The notes: a model not told the origin generated them from the sequence alone. A stretch of 64,000 nt of DNA from Sediminibacillus massiliensis (GCF_900156915.1 NZ_LT732535.1:908267-972266), one strand, 5' to 3'. Numbered from the stretch's first letter, positions 47,218 through 56,769 are shown. Numbers and translations are program-made.

Positions 47218-48152
47218 CTTTCTCTATCCATGTTCGTATCTTGTACTAGATAATGTGGACGGCGTTTCGTTTCCAAATAAATTCTGCCCACGTATTCACC
47301 GATGACCCCTAAACTCACTAACTGCACTCCGCCAAGGAACAGGATGGAAGCTATCAATGTAAAGTAGCCTGGAACTTCAATGCCTGATCTAATAATTTCA
47401 ATCAGCATGAGGAAGATATACAGCAGGGCCAGAACCAAAACCGTAAGTCCCACATACAAACACATTCTGAGCGGTTTATTATTAAAGGATACTACTCCCT
47501 CGATTCCATAATTGATCAAGCTTTTATAAGACCATTTAGAATCCCCGTTATCCCTGATTTTATTTTGATAAAAAACAGTCTTTCGGTCAAAACCGATCCA
47601 TGAAAACAATCCTTTTGAAAAGCGATTGCCTTCAGACAATTTTTTTATCGCTTCGACGGCCTGTCTACTCAACAAGCGAAAGTCTCCTTCTCCATCTTTC
47701 AGTTCTACATCGACTACACGATCAATCAGTTTGTAGTAAACAGAGGAAATTGCAGACCTTACCTTTGAGTCGCCTTCTCTATTCCGTTTGGCCACTACTT
47801 GATGATATCCTTCTTCGTATCCAGCCAGCAATTGATGGATCAGTTCTGTAGGATGCTGTAAATCTGCATCCATAATGATGACTGCATCCCCACCTGCGTG
47901 CTCAAGCCCGGCTATCAGTGCCGATTCCTTTCCGAAATTTCTTGTGAAGGATATATATTTCACTTCCTGATTTCTGCTGGACAACAGCTGGACAAGCTGC
48001 AATGTATCGTCTTTACTCCCATCATCGACAAATACTATTTCATAACGATAATTTGTTTTGGCAAATTCAGCGGTTAAAGCTTCGTAAATGAGCATGACAT
48101 TCTCCGATTCATTATAAGAAGGAATCAGAACTGAAACAAAGGTGGATTCCAT
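47214..48152 (-). CDS. csbB: CsbB-like undecaprenyl-phosphate glycosyltransferase (GT2)
   Basis: This GT-A family 2 enzyme has 312 residues from the ATG at 48152, set by CGGAGGAAAC. The donor site is VFVDDGSKDDTLQLV and IIMDADLQHPTELI. The acceptor-side motif is LKDGEGDFRLLSRQAVEAIK. Two C-terminal membrane helices follow (LRMCLYVGLTVLVLALLYIF and FTLIASILFLGGVQLVSLG). It would place a sugar (GlcNAc by analogy with CsbB) on undecaprenyl phosphate. It is the first gene of the csbB-gtrA-yfhO operon. A 44-residue in-frame extension upstream lacks a ribosome site and is rejected. Confidence 0.88.
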   Translation of the reverse strand: MESTFVSVLIPSYNESENVMLIYEALTAEFAKTNYRYEIVFVDDGSKDDTLQLVQLLSSRNQEVKYISFTRNFGKESALIAGLEHAGGDAVIIMDADLQHPTELIHQLLAGYEEGYHQVVAKRNREGDSKVRSAISSVYYKLIDRVVDVELKDGEGDFRLLSRQAVEAIKKLSEGNRFSKGLFSWIGFDRKTVFYQNKIRDNGDSKWSYKSLINYGIEGVVSFNNKPLRMCLYVGLTVLVLALLYIFLMLIEIIRSGIEVPGYFTLIASILFLGGVQLVSLGVIGEYVGRIYLETKRRPHYLVQDTNMDRER

Positions 48153-48272
48153 AAGTGTTTCCTCCGATACAAAATAACTTTGTCCATAATGGTGGCAACA
48201 ACGTTTAACCTCATTTTGAACATATTCCTTTACGATATACCCATTCATGCCAGCTGCTAATCTAACCGCCGT

Positions 48273-48294
48273 ATAGTTAAGCAATTCTAACTAT
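48273..48294. promoter_or_regulatory. Inverted repeat upstream of csbB
   Basis: ATAGTTA (48273-48279) and TAACTAT (48288-48294) flank 8 nt, in the gap between the csbB operon and the divergent BCCT gene. It could be an operator for either. AT richness makes chance occurrence possible. Confidence 0.3.
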
Positions 48295-48397
48295 TTACAT
48301 AAATACTTAGTAATTGATACGGTTTAGATTACAAGAAAAAGCGGTATTAATAGTTAAAACTTAATACATACCGACTATTAAATCACAGAGGGGAGGA

Positions 48398-50134
48398 TTG
48401 TGTGCAGATTCAATTGCACAACTTATTTATATGAACGATGAAAATTATTTTTACGAGGCCAAGAAACCTGGCTCTGTCTTAATTATCTCGGCTATACTGG
48501 TTGCCTTGTTCGTTGTTTGGGGAGCTGTTTCCCCAAAGAGCCTGAATACACAGGCGAATGACGCGCTTGGCTGGATGATTGAAAACTTCGGCTGGTTCTA
48601 CATGTTGATCACTGCATTTTTTGTCCTATTCGTTATTGTCCTGGCGATAAGTCCATATGGGAAACTAAGACTTGGAAAACAAGAAGATCGTCCAGAATAC
48701 TCTTGGTATTCCTGGATTGGAATGTTGTTTGCTGCAGGTATAGGGGTGGGATTTGTCTTCTGGGGTGTTGCAGAGCCTGTACTTTATTATCTTGATCCCC
48801 CGGACGGGTATTCCCCCTCCACCAGGGAGTCGGCTATCGCCGGGCTGCGTTATGGTGTCTACCATTGGTCCCTGCATCCATGGGCCATCTTCTCGATTGT
48901 CGGCTTGACGTTGGCCTATGTTCAATTCCGTAAAGACAAACCAGCACTTATCAGTTCTGCTTTCTATCCATTAATAGGGAACCGTGTGGAAGGATCTCTC
49001 GGCAAGGCTATTGACATTCTAGCTGTGCTTGCCACCTGTACAGGAGTGGCGACCACTTTCGGGTTGAGCGCCATGCAAATTACCGGGGGGCTTTCTTATA
49101 TCTCCAACATACCGAACACTGCCTGGACCCAAATCATCATCATTGCCATTGTGACTGTTCTATTTATCACATCTGCTGCAAAAGGGGTTAATAAAGGCAT
49201 TAAAGTGTTAAGCAATATCAACCTGGCTGTTGCCGCTTTGCTGCTCATCTTCGTGATAGTGGTGGGACCTACCCTATTTATCGCCGAAAGCTTTGTAACG
49301 ACTCTGGGTGGATATATTTCCAATGTTGTGCCAATGAGTTTGACAATGACCCCATTCTCAGAAAGTGAATGGCTTGGAACCAATACAATCTTCTTTTGGG
49401 CATGGCATATATCCTGGGCTCCGTTCATGGGAATGTTCATTGCCAGAATTTCAAGAGGGCGCACGATCAGGGAATTCATGGCAGGGGTTCTGATTGTACC
49501 TTCCACACTAGCTCTTGTTTGGTTCACGACTTTTGGCGGGACTGCACTTAATTTAGAGATGAACGGTCCTGGAGGTATCGGAGAACTTGTGACAGGCGAG
49601 GTGGAAATCGCATTATTTGCGACGTTAGGAGAACTCCCGCTAAGTGCAATTACCAACATTATCTCAGTCATATTGATCTTGATTTTTTTCATTACTTCTG
49701 CAGATTCGGCCTCCTATGTTCTCGGTGCAATGACTTCCAGAGGCAGCCTGGAACCATTATTGTCTGTCAAAGTATTATGGGGATTCCTGATCGCAGGAAC
49801 GGCAAGCGTTTTGTTGTTGAGCGGCGGTGGAGGATTAAGCGCCCTCCAAACAGCTTCGATTATCGCCGCTCTTCCGTTCGCCATCATTATGTCAATAATG
49901 ATCATTTCACTATTTGTCATGTTCGGCAAGGATTGGAAAGCTGAAAAACAGAGGCGGCAGGAGAATCAATTTGCTTCGGTCAAAGAGGAAATCCGTGAAG
50001 AATTTTTAGATGAAATGAAAGAAGAAATGTACCTAGAGGTCAAAGATGACCTATACGAGGAAATCAAAGATGAAATGAAAGAAGAGATATTGGATGAAGT
50101 GGAGACACAACCACATCAAAAACGAACAAAATGA
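48398..50134 (+). CDS. BCCT-family glycine betaine/choline transporter
   Basis: This secondary transporter brings in betaine-type compatible solutes with Na+. It has up to 578 residues and 12 helices. Family motifs are GIGVGFVFWGVAEPVLYY (Gly-rich helix 3), FWAWHISWAPFMGMFIARISRGRTIREF (the Trp-rich betaine site) and FFITSADSASYVLGAM. The C-terminal 55 residues form an acidic amphipathic tail with a repeating E/K-rich pattern, likely the osmosensing part as in BetP. The start is unclear: TTG at 48398 is only about 1-2 nt from GGGGAGG, while ATG at 48431 has no site. Very similar to OpuD. Confidence 0.92.
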   Translation: MCADSIAQLIYMNDENYFYEAKKPGSVLIISAILVALFVVWGAVSPKSLNTQANDALGWMIENFGWFYMLITAFFVLFVIVLAISPYGKLRLGKQEDRPEYSWYSWIGMLFAAGIGVGFVFWGVAEPVLYYLDPPDGYSPSTRESAIAGLRYGVYHWSLHPWAIFSIVGLTLAYVQFRKDKPALISSAFYPLIGNRVEGSLGKAIDILAVLATCTGVATTFGLSAMQITGGLSYISNIPNTAWTQIIIIAIVTVLFITSAAKGVNKGIKVLSNINLAVAALLLIFVIVVGPTLFIAESFVTTLGGYISNVVPMSLTMTPFSESEWLGTNTIFFWAWHISWAPFMGMFIARISRGRTIREFMAGVLIVPSTLALVWFTTFGGTALNLEMNGPGGIGELVTGEVEIALFATLGELPLSAITNIISVILILIFFITSADSASYVLGAMTSRGSLEPLLSVKVLWGFLIAGTASVLLLSGGGGLSALQTASIIAALPFAIIMSIMIISLFVMFGKDWKAEKQRRQENQFASVKEEIREEFLDEMKEEMYLEVKDDLYEEIKDEMKEEILDEVETQPHQKRTK

Positions 50135-50142
50135 TCATTTTC

Positions 50143-50169
50143 GAGTGTCCGATATGGACACTCTTTTTT
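50143..50169 (+). terminator. Terminator of the BCCT gene
   Basis: GAGTGTCC (50143-50150) pairs with GGACACTC (50156-50163), then TTTTTTC. Confidence 0.9.
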
Positions 50170-50234
50170 CATGCCAATAATTGTAGGTTCAAATAGAACA
50201 TGAGATAATCTATTTGAAAAGGAGAGTAATAAGT

Positions 50235-50843
50235 ATGGCGCATATTCCATTGATGGTTAATTTCAAAGGCAAACATATAGTCGTAGTAGGCGGTGGGAGA
50301 ATTGCTGCTCGGAGGATCAACAACCTTCTAGAAAGCGATGCGACAATCACGGTGATCAGTCCTAAGGTGAATGAAGAAATTGCCTCCCTCTTCCATAAAA
50401 AGAAGATAGTTTGGATGCCGAAGAACTTCTCGGACGATGACTTATCTAAGGCTGACTTGATTATTGCCGCCACTGATAAAGAAGCTATTAACAAAGCCGT
50501 TGTCGAAGCGGCCCCTTCCAACAGTCTTGTGAACGCTGCTGGTGACTCCGCGACGGGTAATGTTCATTTTCCGGCCCAGTTCAAGCGAGGGAAATTAACT
50601 ATTGCCGTATCTACTAACGGTGCGAGTCCCTTGCTGGCAAAAAGAGTGACGGGTGAACTAGCCGGACGCTTTACGGAAGACTATGAATTTTATTTGGAAT
50701 TCCTGTTCGAAGCAAGAGAAATTCTGAAGAAATCAAATTTATCCATCCAGACACGGAATCAGTATCTCCGAAAATTTTTAGAAGAAACATATTTGGATAC
50801 TTCCGTTCAAGACCGTACACTTGACTGGCTGCGTTCTCTTTAA
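50235..50843 (+). CDS. sirC: Precorrin-2 dehydrogenase (siroheme synthesis)
   Basis: This NAD-dependent enzyme turns precorrin-2 into sirohydrochlorin. The 202-residue protein has the Rossmann motif VVVGGGRIAARRINNLL. The family marks ATDKEAINKAVVEA, VNAAGDSATGNVHFPAQFKRGKLTIAVSTNGASPLLAKRV (seen in parts) follow. The ATG at 50235 is placed by AAAGGAG, 10 nt upstream. It is convergent with the nas operon, whose last gene makes precorrin-2 and whose NasD needs siroheme. No sirB-type chelatase is seen here. Confidence 0.92.
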   Translation: MAHIPLMVNFKGKHIVVVGGGRIAARRINNLLESDATITVISPKVNEEIASLFHKKKIVWMPKNFSDDDLSKADLIIAATDKEAINKAVVEAAPSNSLVNAAGDSATGNVHFPAQFKRGKLTIAVSTNGASPLLAKRVTGELAGRFTEDYEFYLEFLFEAREILKKSNLSIQTRNQYLRKFLEETYLDTSVQDRTLDWLRSL

Positions 50844-50849
50844 AAAACA

Positions 50850-50898
50850 AACCTGTAAAAACCTTTCTACCGGAAGTTTAAGAAGGTTTTTACAGGTT
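50850..50898. terminator. Bidirectional terminator between sirC and the nas operon
   Basis: AACCTGTAAAAACCTT (50850-50865) pairs perfectly with AAGGTTTTTACAGGTT (50883-50898). Confidence 0.9.
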
Positions 50899-50909
50899 CT
50901 CGTTATGCG

Positions 50910-51692
50910 TCAGGCATGCAACGCTTTTTCTCCCGTTGATTGTATGTTAAGTGTTTCTAAATTCAATAACCGTTCTCTGAAACGGACAACTTCCCCGACA
51001 ATTATCATGGCTGGATTGTTAATAGCCGCTTTATCAACTTCGGCCACAATAGTATTAATAGTCCCTGTCACGATCTTTTGCTCTATTGTGGTTCCCTGCT
51101 GAATAATCGCCACCGGCATGTCCGCATTTTTTTCATTTCTTTTAAGTTGATCACAAATATAAGTTAAGTTACTGATCCCCATGTATATTGCTATGGTATC
51201 GACATTTTCAGCCAGGCTTTTCCAGTCTATTTCCTTATGTTTCCCTTTGCAGCGATGACCGGCAACCATGGCAACGGAACTGCCAAACTCCCTATGTGTG
51301 ACAGGTATACCAGAATAGGCAGGGGCAGCTATGCCCGACGTAATCCCTGGCACGACTTCGAATGGAATGCCATTTTTGGCCAATGCTTCCGCTTCCTCTG
51401 CCCCTCTCCCGAATACAAACGGGTCTCCGCCTTTTAATCTTGTCACAGTTTTGCCCTGCTTTGCATATTTCACCAGCAGATGGTTTATTGTTTCTTGTTT
51501 GAGAATATGAAAGTTCGGATGTTTTCCGCAGAAAACCAAATCGGCCCCTTGCCTTGCTTCTCGCAGTAACTCTTCATTAACCAATCGATCATACAAGACA
51601 ACATCAGCTGCCTTGATACATTTAAGTGCCTTTATTGTGATTAAGTCCGGATCGCCGGGACCCGCCCCCACCAAATAAACTTTCGATATAAT
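50910..51692 (-). CDS. nasF: Uroporphyrinogen-III C-methyltransferase (NasF-like)
   Basis: SUMT makes precorrin-2, the first step of siroheme synthesis. It shows VGAGPGDPDLITIKALKCI, VTRLKGGDPFVFGRGAEEAEAL and IPVTHREFGSSVAMVAGH, all class III methyltransferase marks. It lacks the C-terminal HemD-like part found in the 483-residue B. subtilis NasF. The start is unusual. Homologues start MSKVYLVGAGPG, and here the same stretch reads ISKVYLVGAGPG, with ATT (51692) or ATA (51689) behind a good GGAGG. The first standard codon is a TTG at 51674, which would cut the first strand. Confidence 0.9.
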   Translation of the reverse strand: MISKVYLVGAGPGDPDLITIKALKCIKAADVVLYDRLVNEELLREARQGADLVFCGKHPNFHILKQETINHLLVKYAKQGKTVTRLKGGDPFVFGRGAEEAEALAKNGIPFEVVPGITSGIAAPAYSGIPVTHREFGSSVAMVAGHRCKGKHKEIDWKSLAENVDTIAIYMGISNLTYICDQLKRNEKNADMPVAIIQQGTTIEQKIVTGTINTIVAEVDKAAINNPAMIIVGEVVRFRERLLNLETLNIQSTGEKALHA

Positions 51693-51733
51693 GGCCCCCT
51701 CCTTTTTAGTTAAACTTGAAAGCTATTGGCAAA

Positions 51734-52051
51734 CTACATGATTACATATACTCTGTCGTCAACTGTCTCGACCTCGAACGTTTGTACACAGCCTACATCC
51801 GGCTCCTGTACTTGACCATCAACTACGCTGATTTTCCAATCATGCATTGGACAAAATACATGCTCACCACTTACCATTCCTTCGGCCAAGACACCTCCCT
51901 TATGTGGACATCGGTTTTCAATTACTCGTATCTCACCGTCGGCCAATTTAAACACGGCTAACTCTTTCTCACCGATTGTTACAGTTCTCCCCAGTCTTTC
52001 CGGCAGTTCATTTATTTTAGCGATAAACACTTTATTTAACATTGTTTCCAT
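51734..52051 (-). CDS. nasE: Nitrite reductase small subunit, Rieske type
   Basis: The 105-residue small subunit has a Rieske-type fold with an intact [2Fe-2S] site, RCPHKGG and FCPMHDW (Cys-x-His, Cys-x2-His). It partners the large subunit NasD in reducing nitrite to ammonia with NADH. It lies 52 nt after nasD and 41 nt before nasF. The ribosome site is a G-rich AGGGGGAA. Confidence 0.94.
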   Translation of the reverse strand: METMLNKVFIAKINELPERLGRTVTIGEKELAVFKLADGEIRVIENRCPHKGGVLAEGMVSGEHVFCPMHDWKISVVDGQVQEPDVGCVQTFEVETVDDRVYVIM

Positions 52052-52103
52052 TAGAATTCCCCCTAATGTTGATGAATGGTAATCGGTTTGTATTTAGGAA
52101 TCA

Positions 52104-54515
52104 CTATTTCGCTCCTGTCGGTACCTTTACACTCTTATACAGGTCTCTCAATATTGTTTGATCTTCCAGCGCTTGCTTCCAAGGTTCTTGCACTACTGCC
52201 AATGCTTCGTTCATTCGATGGTTTAGATCAATAAAGGTCTTTTTGTCTGTCAGCACTTCTTTGACATGTTCCATTCCGACTCTTTCAAGCCATGCCGAGG
52301 TCCTTTCCAAGTAATTGGCATTTTCCCGATAATATTGCAAGAAGGCGGCTGTATAATCAAGAACTTCTTCCTCTGTTTTTACTTTGGCCAGTAGCTCGGC
52401 TTTCCTCATATAAGTTCCGCCGTTCCCACCGACATAAATTTCAAACTCTCCATCAAGACCAGTTATCCCCACATCTTTGATTGAACCTTCTGCACAATTC
52501 CTCGGGCATGCGGACACGCTCATTTTCACTTTATGGGGTGTATTCAGACCTTCAAACTTCTTCTCCATTTTTATTCCAAGGCCAATGGAATCCTGTGTAC
52601 CGAATCGGCAGAAATCGGCACCTACACAAGTTTTGACCGTACGAAGGCCTTTTGCATAGGCAGACCCTGACGGCATGTCCAACTCGGACCATATTTTCGG
52701 CAAATCTTCTTTTTGAACACCGAGGAGATCCAGTCTCTGTCCACCTGTTACTTTGATCATCCTTACTTGGTATTTGTCTGCGACTTCTGCTATCTTGCGC
52801 AGATCATCAGAATTGGTGACACCTCCGTACATCCGGGGGACAACCGAGTAAGTACCATCATTTTGAATATTGGCGTGCAGCCTCTCATTAACAAAACGGG
52901 ACTCCCTCTCATCCTTGTATTCAGCTGGCTTCAACATGCCCAGATAGTAGTTCAAAGCAGGTTTACACTTTGAACAGCCTTCTTCCGTTTTCCAACCAAG
53001 TACATTCATGACTTCTTTGGTGTACATCAGCCCTTTGTCCTTTATTTCTTCAATCACTTCATCTCTAGACAAAGAGGTACATGCACATATGGATTCTTTT
53101 TGATTCGCATCATACTCCTCACCCAATGTATATTCCAACAAATCAGAAACAAGGGATTGGCAGCGCCCGCAAGACCGCGAAGCATTTGTACATCCTTTAA
53201 CTTGCTCCACTGTTGTAAGATCCTGGTTTTTTATGGAATCAACGATCGTTCCTTTGGTAACACCATTGCATCCACAAATAATTTCTTCATCAGGCATGGA
53301 AGTCAAAAGGTCCTGTCCTGACTCATCAGGTCTGTCATTCTCCGTATACTCTTCGATCGATGCCCCTTTATTGATTAAACTTAACAGTCTGTTTCCATCT
53401 TTTGTATCACCGAACAATACCGCTCCTGAAATCTTACCATCATTAACCAGCACTTTTTGATAGACACCGCGCCAGTCATCGAATACTTTAATGGACTTTG
53501 TTTCTTCATTTTCGTTGATTGTACCCGTGGAAAATACATCTACCCCGGAAACCTTCAATTGAGTCGAAAGGATAGATCCCTGATAACCTTTCGTTTCTAT
53601 CCCACAGATTCGCTTAGCCAATACTTGCCCTTGTTGATACAGAGGGGCAACCAATCCATATACCATCTGTCTGTGCTCTGCGCACTCACCTACTGCAAAA
53701 ATATTGGGATCATTAGTTTCTAAATAGTCGTTTACCAGGATACCCCTGTTGACTTCAAGATCGCATTCCCTAGCAAGGCTGACGTTAGGTTTAATTCCTA
53801 CTGCCATAACTACCAAGTCAGCTTTGAGAACCTCTCCATCTTTAAACCGAAGCCCTTTGGCCCTTTTCTTCCCGATAATCTCTGCAGTATGCTTTTCTAA
53901 ATGAAAGTTCATTCCTTGTGCTTCCAATTCTTTCTGAAGCATTTTTCCCGCCGGTTTGTCCAATTGGCGTTCCATCAAATAATCAGAGATATGTATGACA
54001 TCGACCTTCATGCCCAAATTCAATAAGCCCCTGGCTGCCTCAAGACCTAACAGTCCTCCACCGATTACTGCAGCTTTTTTATATTTCTTGGAGTAATCAA
54101 CCATTTTTTCGCAGTCCTGAATATCCCTGAATGCTGTCACTCCTTCCAGATCGGCACCCGGGAGGGGCAGTATGAATGGAACAGAACCAGTAGCGATAAT
54201 TACTTTATCGTAATCAACGTTACGGCCTTTATCTGTATAGATTTTTTGGTTTATTTTATCGATGGCAGTTACGGTTTCACCGGGATATAATAAAATGTTA
54301 TTATCTTCATACCATTGCCAGCTGTTTAAGGTTATATCTTCGATTACCGTATCACCTTGTAAAACTTTTGAAAGCTGGATTCTATTGTAATTTGGATATG
54401 GTTCACTTCCAAATATGGTGATATCAAATCGATCAGGCGATGTTTTCAGTACTTCTTCCACCGCCCGGACGCCCGCCATACCATTTCCGATGAGCACTAG
54501 TTTCTGTTTTGCCAT
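52104..54515 (-). CDS. nasD: Assimilatory nitrite reductase large subunit
   Basis: NasD reduces nitrite to ammonia. The 803-residue protein has, in order: an FAD/NADH reductase (LIGNGMAGVRAVEEVL at the start, AAVIGGGLLGLEAARGL at about 148), two BFD-like [2Fe-2S] domains (CGCNGVTKG with CGRCQSLV, then CACTSLSRD with CSKCKPAL), a ferredoxin-like half domain, and the siroheme/[4Fe-4S] domain with TCVGADFCRFGTQ and SACPRNCAEGSIKD giving all four Cys. GGAGGG precedes the ATG. Siroheme would come from SUMT and sirC. Confidence 0.96.
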   Translation of the reverse strand: MAKQKLVLIGNGMAGVRAVEEVLKTSPDRFDITIFGSEPYPNYNRIQLSKVLQGDTVIEDITLNSWQWYEDNNILLYPGETVTAIDKINQKIYTDKGRNVDYDKVIIATGSVPFILPLPGADLEGVTAFRDIQDCEKMVDYSKKYKKAAVIGGGLLGLEAARGLLNLGMKVDVIHISDYLMERQLDKPAGKMLQKELEAQGMNFHLEKHTAEIIGKKRAKGLRFKDGEVLKADLVVMAVGIKPNVSLARECDLEVNRGILVNDYLETNDPNIFAVGECAEHRQMVYGLVAPLYQQGQVLAKRICGIETKGYQGSILSTQLKVSGVDVFSTGTINENEETKSIKVFDDWRGVYQKVLVNDGKISGAVLFGDTKDGNRLLSLINKGASIEEYTENDRPDESGQDLLTSMPDEEIICGCNGVTKGTIVDSIKNQDLTTVEQVKGCTNASRSCGRCQSLVSDLLEYTLGEEYDANQKESICACTSLSRDEVIEEIKDKGLMYTKEVMNVLGWKTEEGCSKCKPALNYYLGMLKPAEYKDERESRFVNERLHANIQNDGTYSVVPRMYGGVTNSDDLRKIAEVADKYQVRMIKVTGGQRLDLLGVQKEDLPKIWSELDMPSGSAYAKGLRTVKTCVGADFCRFGTQDSIGLGIKMEKKFEGLNTPHKVKMSVSACPRNCAEGSIKDVGITGLDGEFEIYVGGNGGTYMRKAELLAKVKTEEEVLDYTAAFLQYYRENANYLERTSAWLERVGMEHVKEVLTDKKTFIDLNHRMNEALAVVQEPWKQALEDQTILRDLYKSVKVPTGAK

Positions 54516-54544
54516 GCAGATAAACCCTCCAAATTTTTGTATTA

Positions 54545-54557
54545 TTTTGAATATTTA
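54545..54557. promoter_or_regulatory. Shared 13-mer in the nasD promoter region
   Basis: The 13-mer TAAATATTCAAAA (minus strand here) lies upstream of nasD and recurs on the plus strand upstream of nasB at 59224-59236. In B. subtilis nasD has its own promoter controlled by ResD and NsrR, whose sites are AT-rich, so this could be such a site. AT-rich sequence makes chance possible. Confidence 0.25.
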
Positions 54558-54603
54558 CATCAGTTTATGGTCAAATCACTTTTCAATCAATAAGTATGTA
54601 AGA

Positions 54604-56769
54604 TTACCTAACGTAGTTTTCCGACATGTCATTTGTATAAGCTGGCGAAACACGGACAGCAATTACTTTAAAACCCGGCATACTGCAGTCCGGATCCATT
54701 TTACCAGAAACCAATTTATTCACGTTCTGAGACTCCGTCCAATGGAAGGGAACAAATATGGTATCTTTTCTCATCTGCTTTGACCATTTGGTTCTGACTG
54801 TTATATTTCCATGTCTTGATTCGATATTCACAAGCATGCCCTCATCCAAACTATATTCTTTCCCGGTTTCAGGATGTATCTCCATAAATGATTCGAAATC
54901 TCTTGCTGCAAGTGCCGGACTTTTTCTCGTTTGTTCACCTGTCAAATATTGAGACATTACCCTTCCTGTTGTAAGAATAAGGGGATAATCGGAACAAGGC
55001 TCATCCTTCGGCACTGTTGAATGAATTACTTCTACAGACATTTTCGCCTTTCCGTCCTCATGAGCGAAACCATCGGTGAACAGCCTCTCAGTTCCTTTAT
55101 CGTTTAATTCCGGACTTGGCCACAAAACCCCACTCTCTCTTCGTATTTTGTCATAGGTTATACCATAATAATCTGCCTTTCCTCCCCGGCTGGAAAGTCT
55201 TAGCTCATTAAAAATCTCTTCACTATTTTTAAAAGGGAAGTATTTTCCTTTTCCGATCTGTTCAGCGATTTCGCAGATTATTTGCCAGTCATGTTTTACT
55301 TCACCCGGTAATGGCCTGCATGCTTCTCTCAGCGTCACCCTTCCCTCGATGTTTGTCATTGTCCCTTGATCCTCTAAGTATGATGAGGAGGGGAGGACCA
55401 AGTCGGCCAGTTTGGCAGTTTCAGATAAAAACATGTCAACGACTACAAGCAATCTCAGTTTTTTCAAAGCTTGTCCTACAAAATGGGCATTAGGGTTAGA
55501 TACCACCGGATTAGAGCACATGATAAACATGCCGGTAATTTCGCCCTGTTTCACTTTTTCAAACATTTCATATGCCGGAACGCCTTTACCCGGCAAGCTT
55601 TTTTCTTTCACTCCCCAGACGTCGGCCACATATTTCCTGTCCTGTTTGTTTTCAATGGACCGATATCCAGGCAACTGATCTGCTTTCTGTCCATGTTCTC
55701 TTGCTCCTTGTCCATTTCCCTGACCTGTAATCGCCCCATAACCAGAATTCACCTTTCCTATTTTCCCTGTGGCCAGCAGGATATTTAAAAAGCTGCGGAC
55801 CGCAGCGGTACCATCTGTTTGTTGCTCCACACCTCTTGCCGTAAAAATCATTCCCGATTCTTCCTGCGCAAAAGTTGTTGCTACATGACGCATGTCTGAT
55901 ATCGAAACACCAGACATTGCTTCCACTTCCTTTAAATCCAATCTATGAAGTGAGTTTTTGACGTCCTCAAATCCATTCACTCGGGATTCGACAAAAGATT
56001 CGTCTACTAACTGCTCATCAATGATGATTTTCAACAGTGCACTGGCAATTGCCACGTCGGTCCCCGGCTTGTTTTGCAAATGGAAATCAGACATTTTAGT
56101 AGTGTCTGTCGGCCGTGGATCGATCGCTATGATATAAGCTCCATTCTTTTTTGCTTTCTCAAAATATGGCATAATTGTCGGCTGACATTCAGCTATATTC
56201 GTTCCAGCCAGGATAATGCATCGTGTATGCGGAATTTCATGGATAGTATTGGTGAATCCTCTATCGATTCCGAATGTCTGATTTGCAGCAGTGGCAGCTG
56301 CTGCCATGCATAACCTTCCATTATAATCAATATGCTTCGTTTCCAATGCCACTCTGGCAAACTTGCCCAGCAGATAAGCTTCTTCATTTGTAAGTGACGC
56401 ACTTCCATATACGGAGAGTGCATCTTTACCATCCGTTTTCTGAATTTCGGCAAATCTTTTCTGAATAAACTGCAGTGCTTCGTTCCACGAGACTGGAACG
56501 AACTCACCATCAATCTTAAGCAGCGGCTGCTTGATCCGTTGATTATGCAGTGCATGTTGGTGTGCATTCATTCCTTTGATGCAAAGTCTGCCTGCGGTGG
56601 TCGGATTATCCTTTCCGATTGTTTTATATGCCTTTCTGGACACAACCCTTTGCTCAATCAGTTGCATTTTGCACTGCATGCTGCAAAACGGACATTGAGA
56701 ATCATAAACTTTCTCTGATTGGACTTCCTGCTGCTTCCTCTGAAAGTATTTCAACATAAGCTCCGTCAA
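54604..56769 (-). CDS. nasC: Assimilatory nitrate reductase catalytic subunit
   Basis: NasC reduces nitrate to nitrite with a bis-MGD molybdenum cofactor. The protein has 721 residues. The N-terminal [4Fe-4S] motif is CPFCSMQCKMQLIEQ with GRLCIKGMNAHQHAL. IDYNGRLCMAAAATAANQ, AECQPTIMPYFEKAK and TARGVEQQTDGTAAVRSF belong to the molybdopterin domain. The C-terminal MGD domain starts around PLILTTGRVMSQYLTGEQTRKSP. The TTG at 56769 gives TELMLKYFQRKQQ, as in B. subtilis, with an AAAAGGATGAT site; the ATG at 56778 lies in that site. The cofactor is supplied by moaA/moeA. Confidence 0.95.
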   Translation of the reverse strand: MTELMLKYFQRKQQEVQSEKVYDSQCPFCSMQCKMQLIEQRVVSRKAYKTIGKDNPTTAGRLCIKGMNAHQHALHNQRIKQPLLKIDGEFVPVSWNEALQFIQKRFAEIQKTDGKDALSVYGSASLTNEEAYLLGKFARVALETKHIDYNGRLCMAAAATAANQTFGIDRGFTNTIHEIPHTRCIILAGTNIAECQPTIMPYFEKAKKNGAYIIAIDPRPTDTTKMSDFHLQNKPGTDVAIASALLKIIIDEQLVDESFVESRVNGFEDVKNSLHRLDLKEVEAMSGVSISDMRHVATTFAQEESGMIFTARGVEQQTDGTAAVRSFLNILLATGKIGKVNSGYGAITGQGNGQGAREHGQKADQLPGYRSIENKQDRKYVADVWGVKEKSLPGKGVPAYEMFEKVKQGEITGMFIMCSNPVVSNPNAHFVGQALKKLRLLVVVDMFLSETAKLADLVLPSSSYLEDQGTMTNIEGRVTLREACRPLPGEVKHDWQIICEIAEQIGKGKYFPFKNSEEIFNELRLSSRGGKADYYGITYDKIRRESGVLWPSPELNDKGTERLFTDGFAHEDGKAKMSVEVIHSTVPKDEPCSDYPLILTTGRVMSQYLTGEQTRKSPALAARDFESFMEIHPETGKEYSLDEGMLVNIESRHGNITVRTKWSKQMRKDTIFVPFHWTESQNVNKLVSGKMDPDCSMPGFKVIAVRVSPAYTNDMSENYVR

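Noticed and set aside
48190..48260. SigB promoter for the csbB operon
   Set aside because: A GGGTAT is present on the minus strand, but no GTTTAA-like box lies at 12-15 nt spacing.
48153..48284. 44-residue N-terminal extension of the csbB-like gene
   Set aside because: No ribosome site; CGGAGG is placed exactly for the ATG at 48152, which gives the standard GT2 start.
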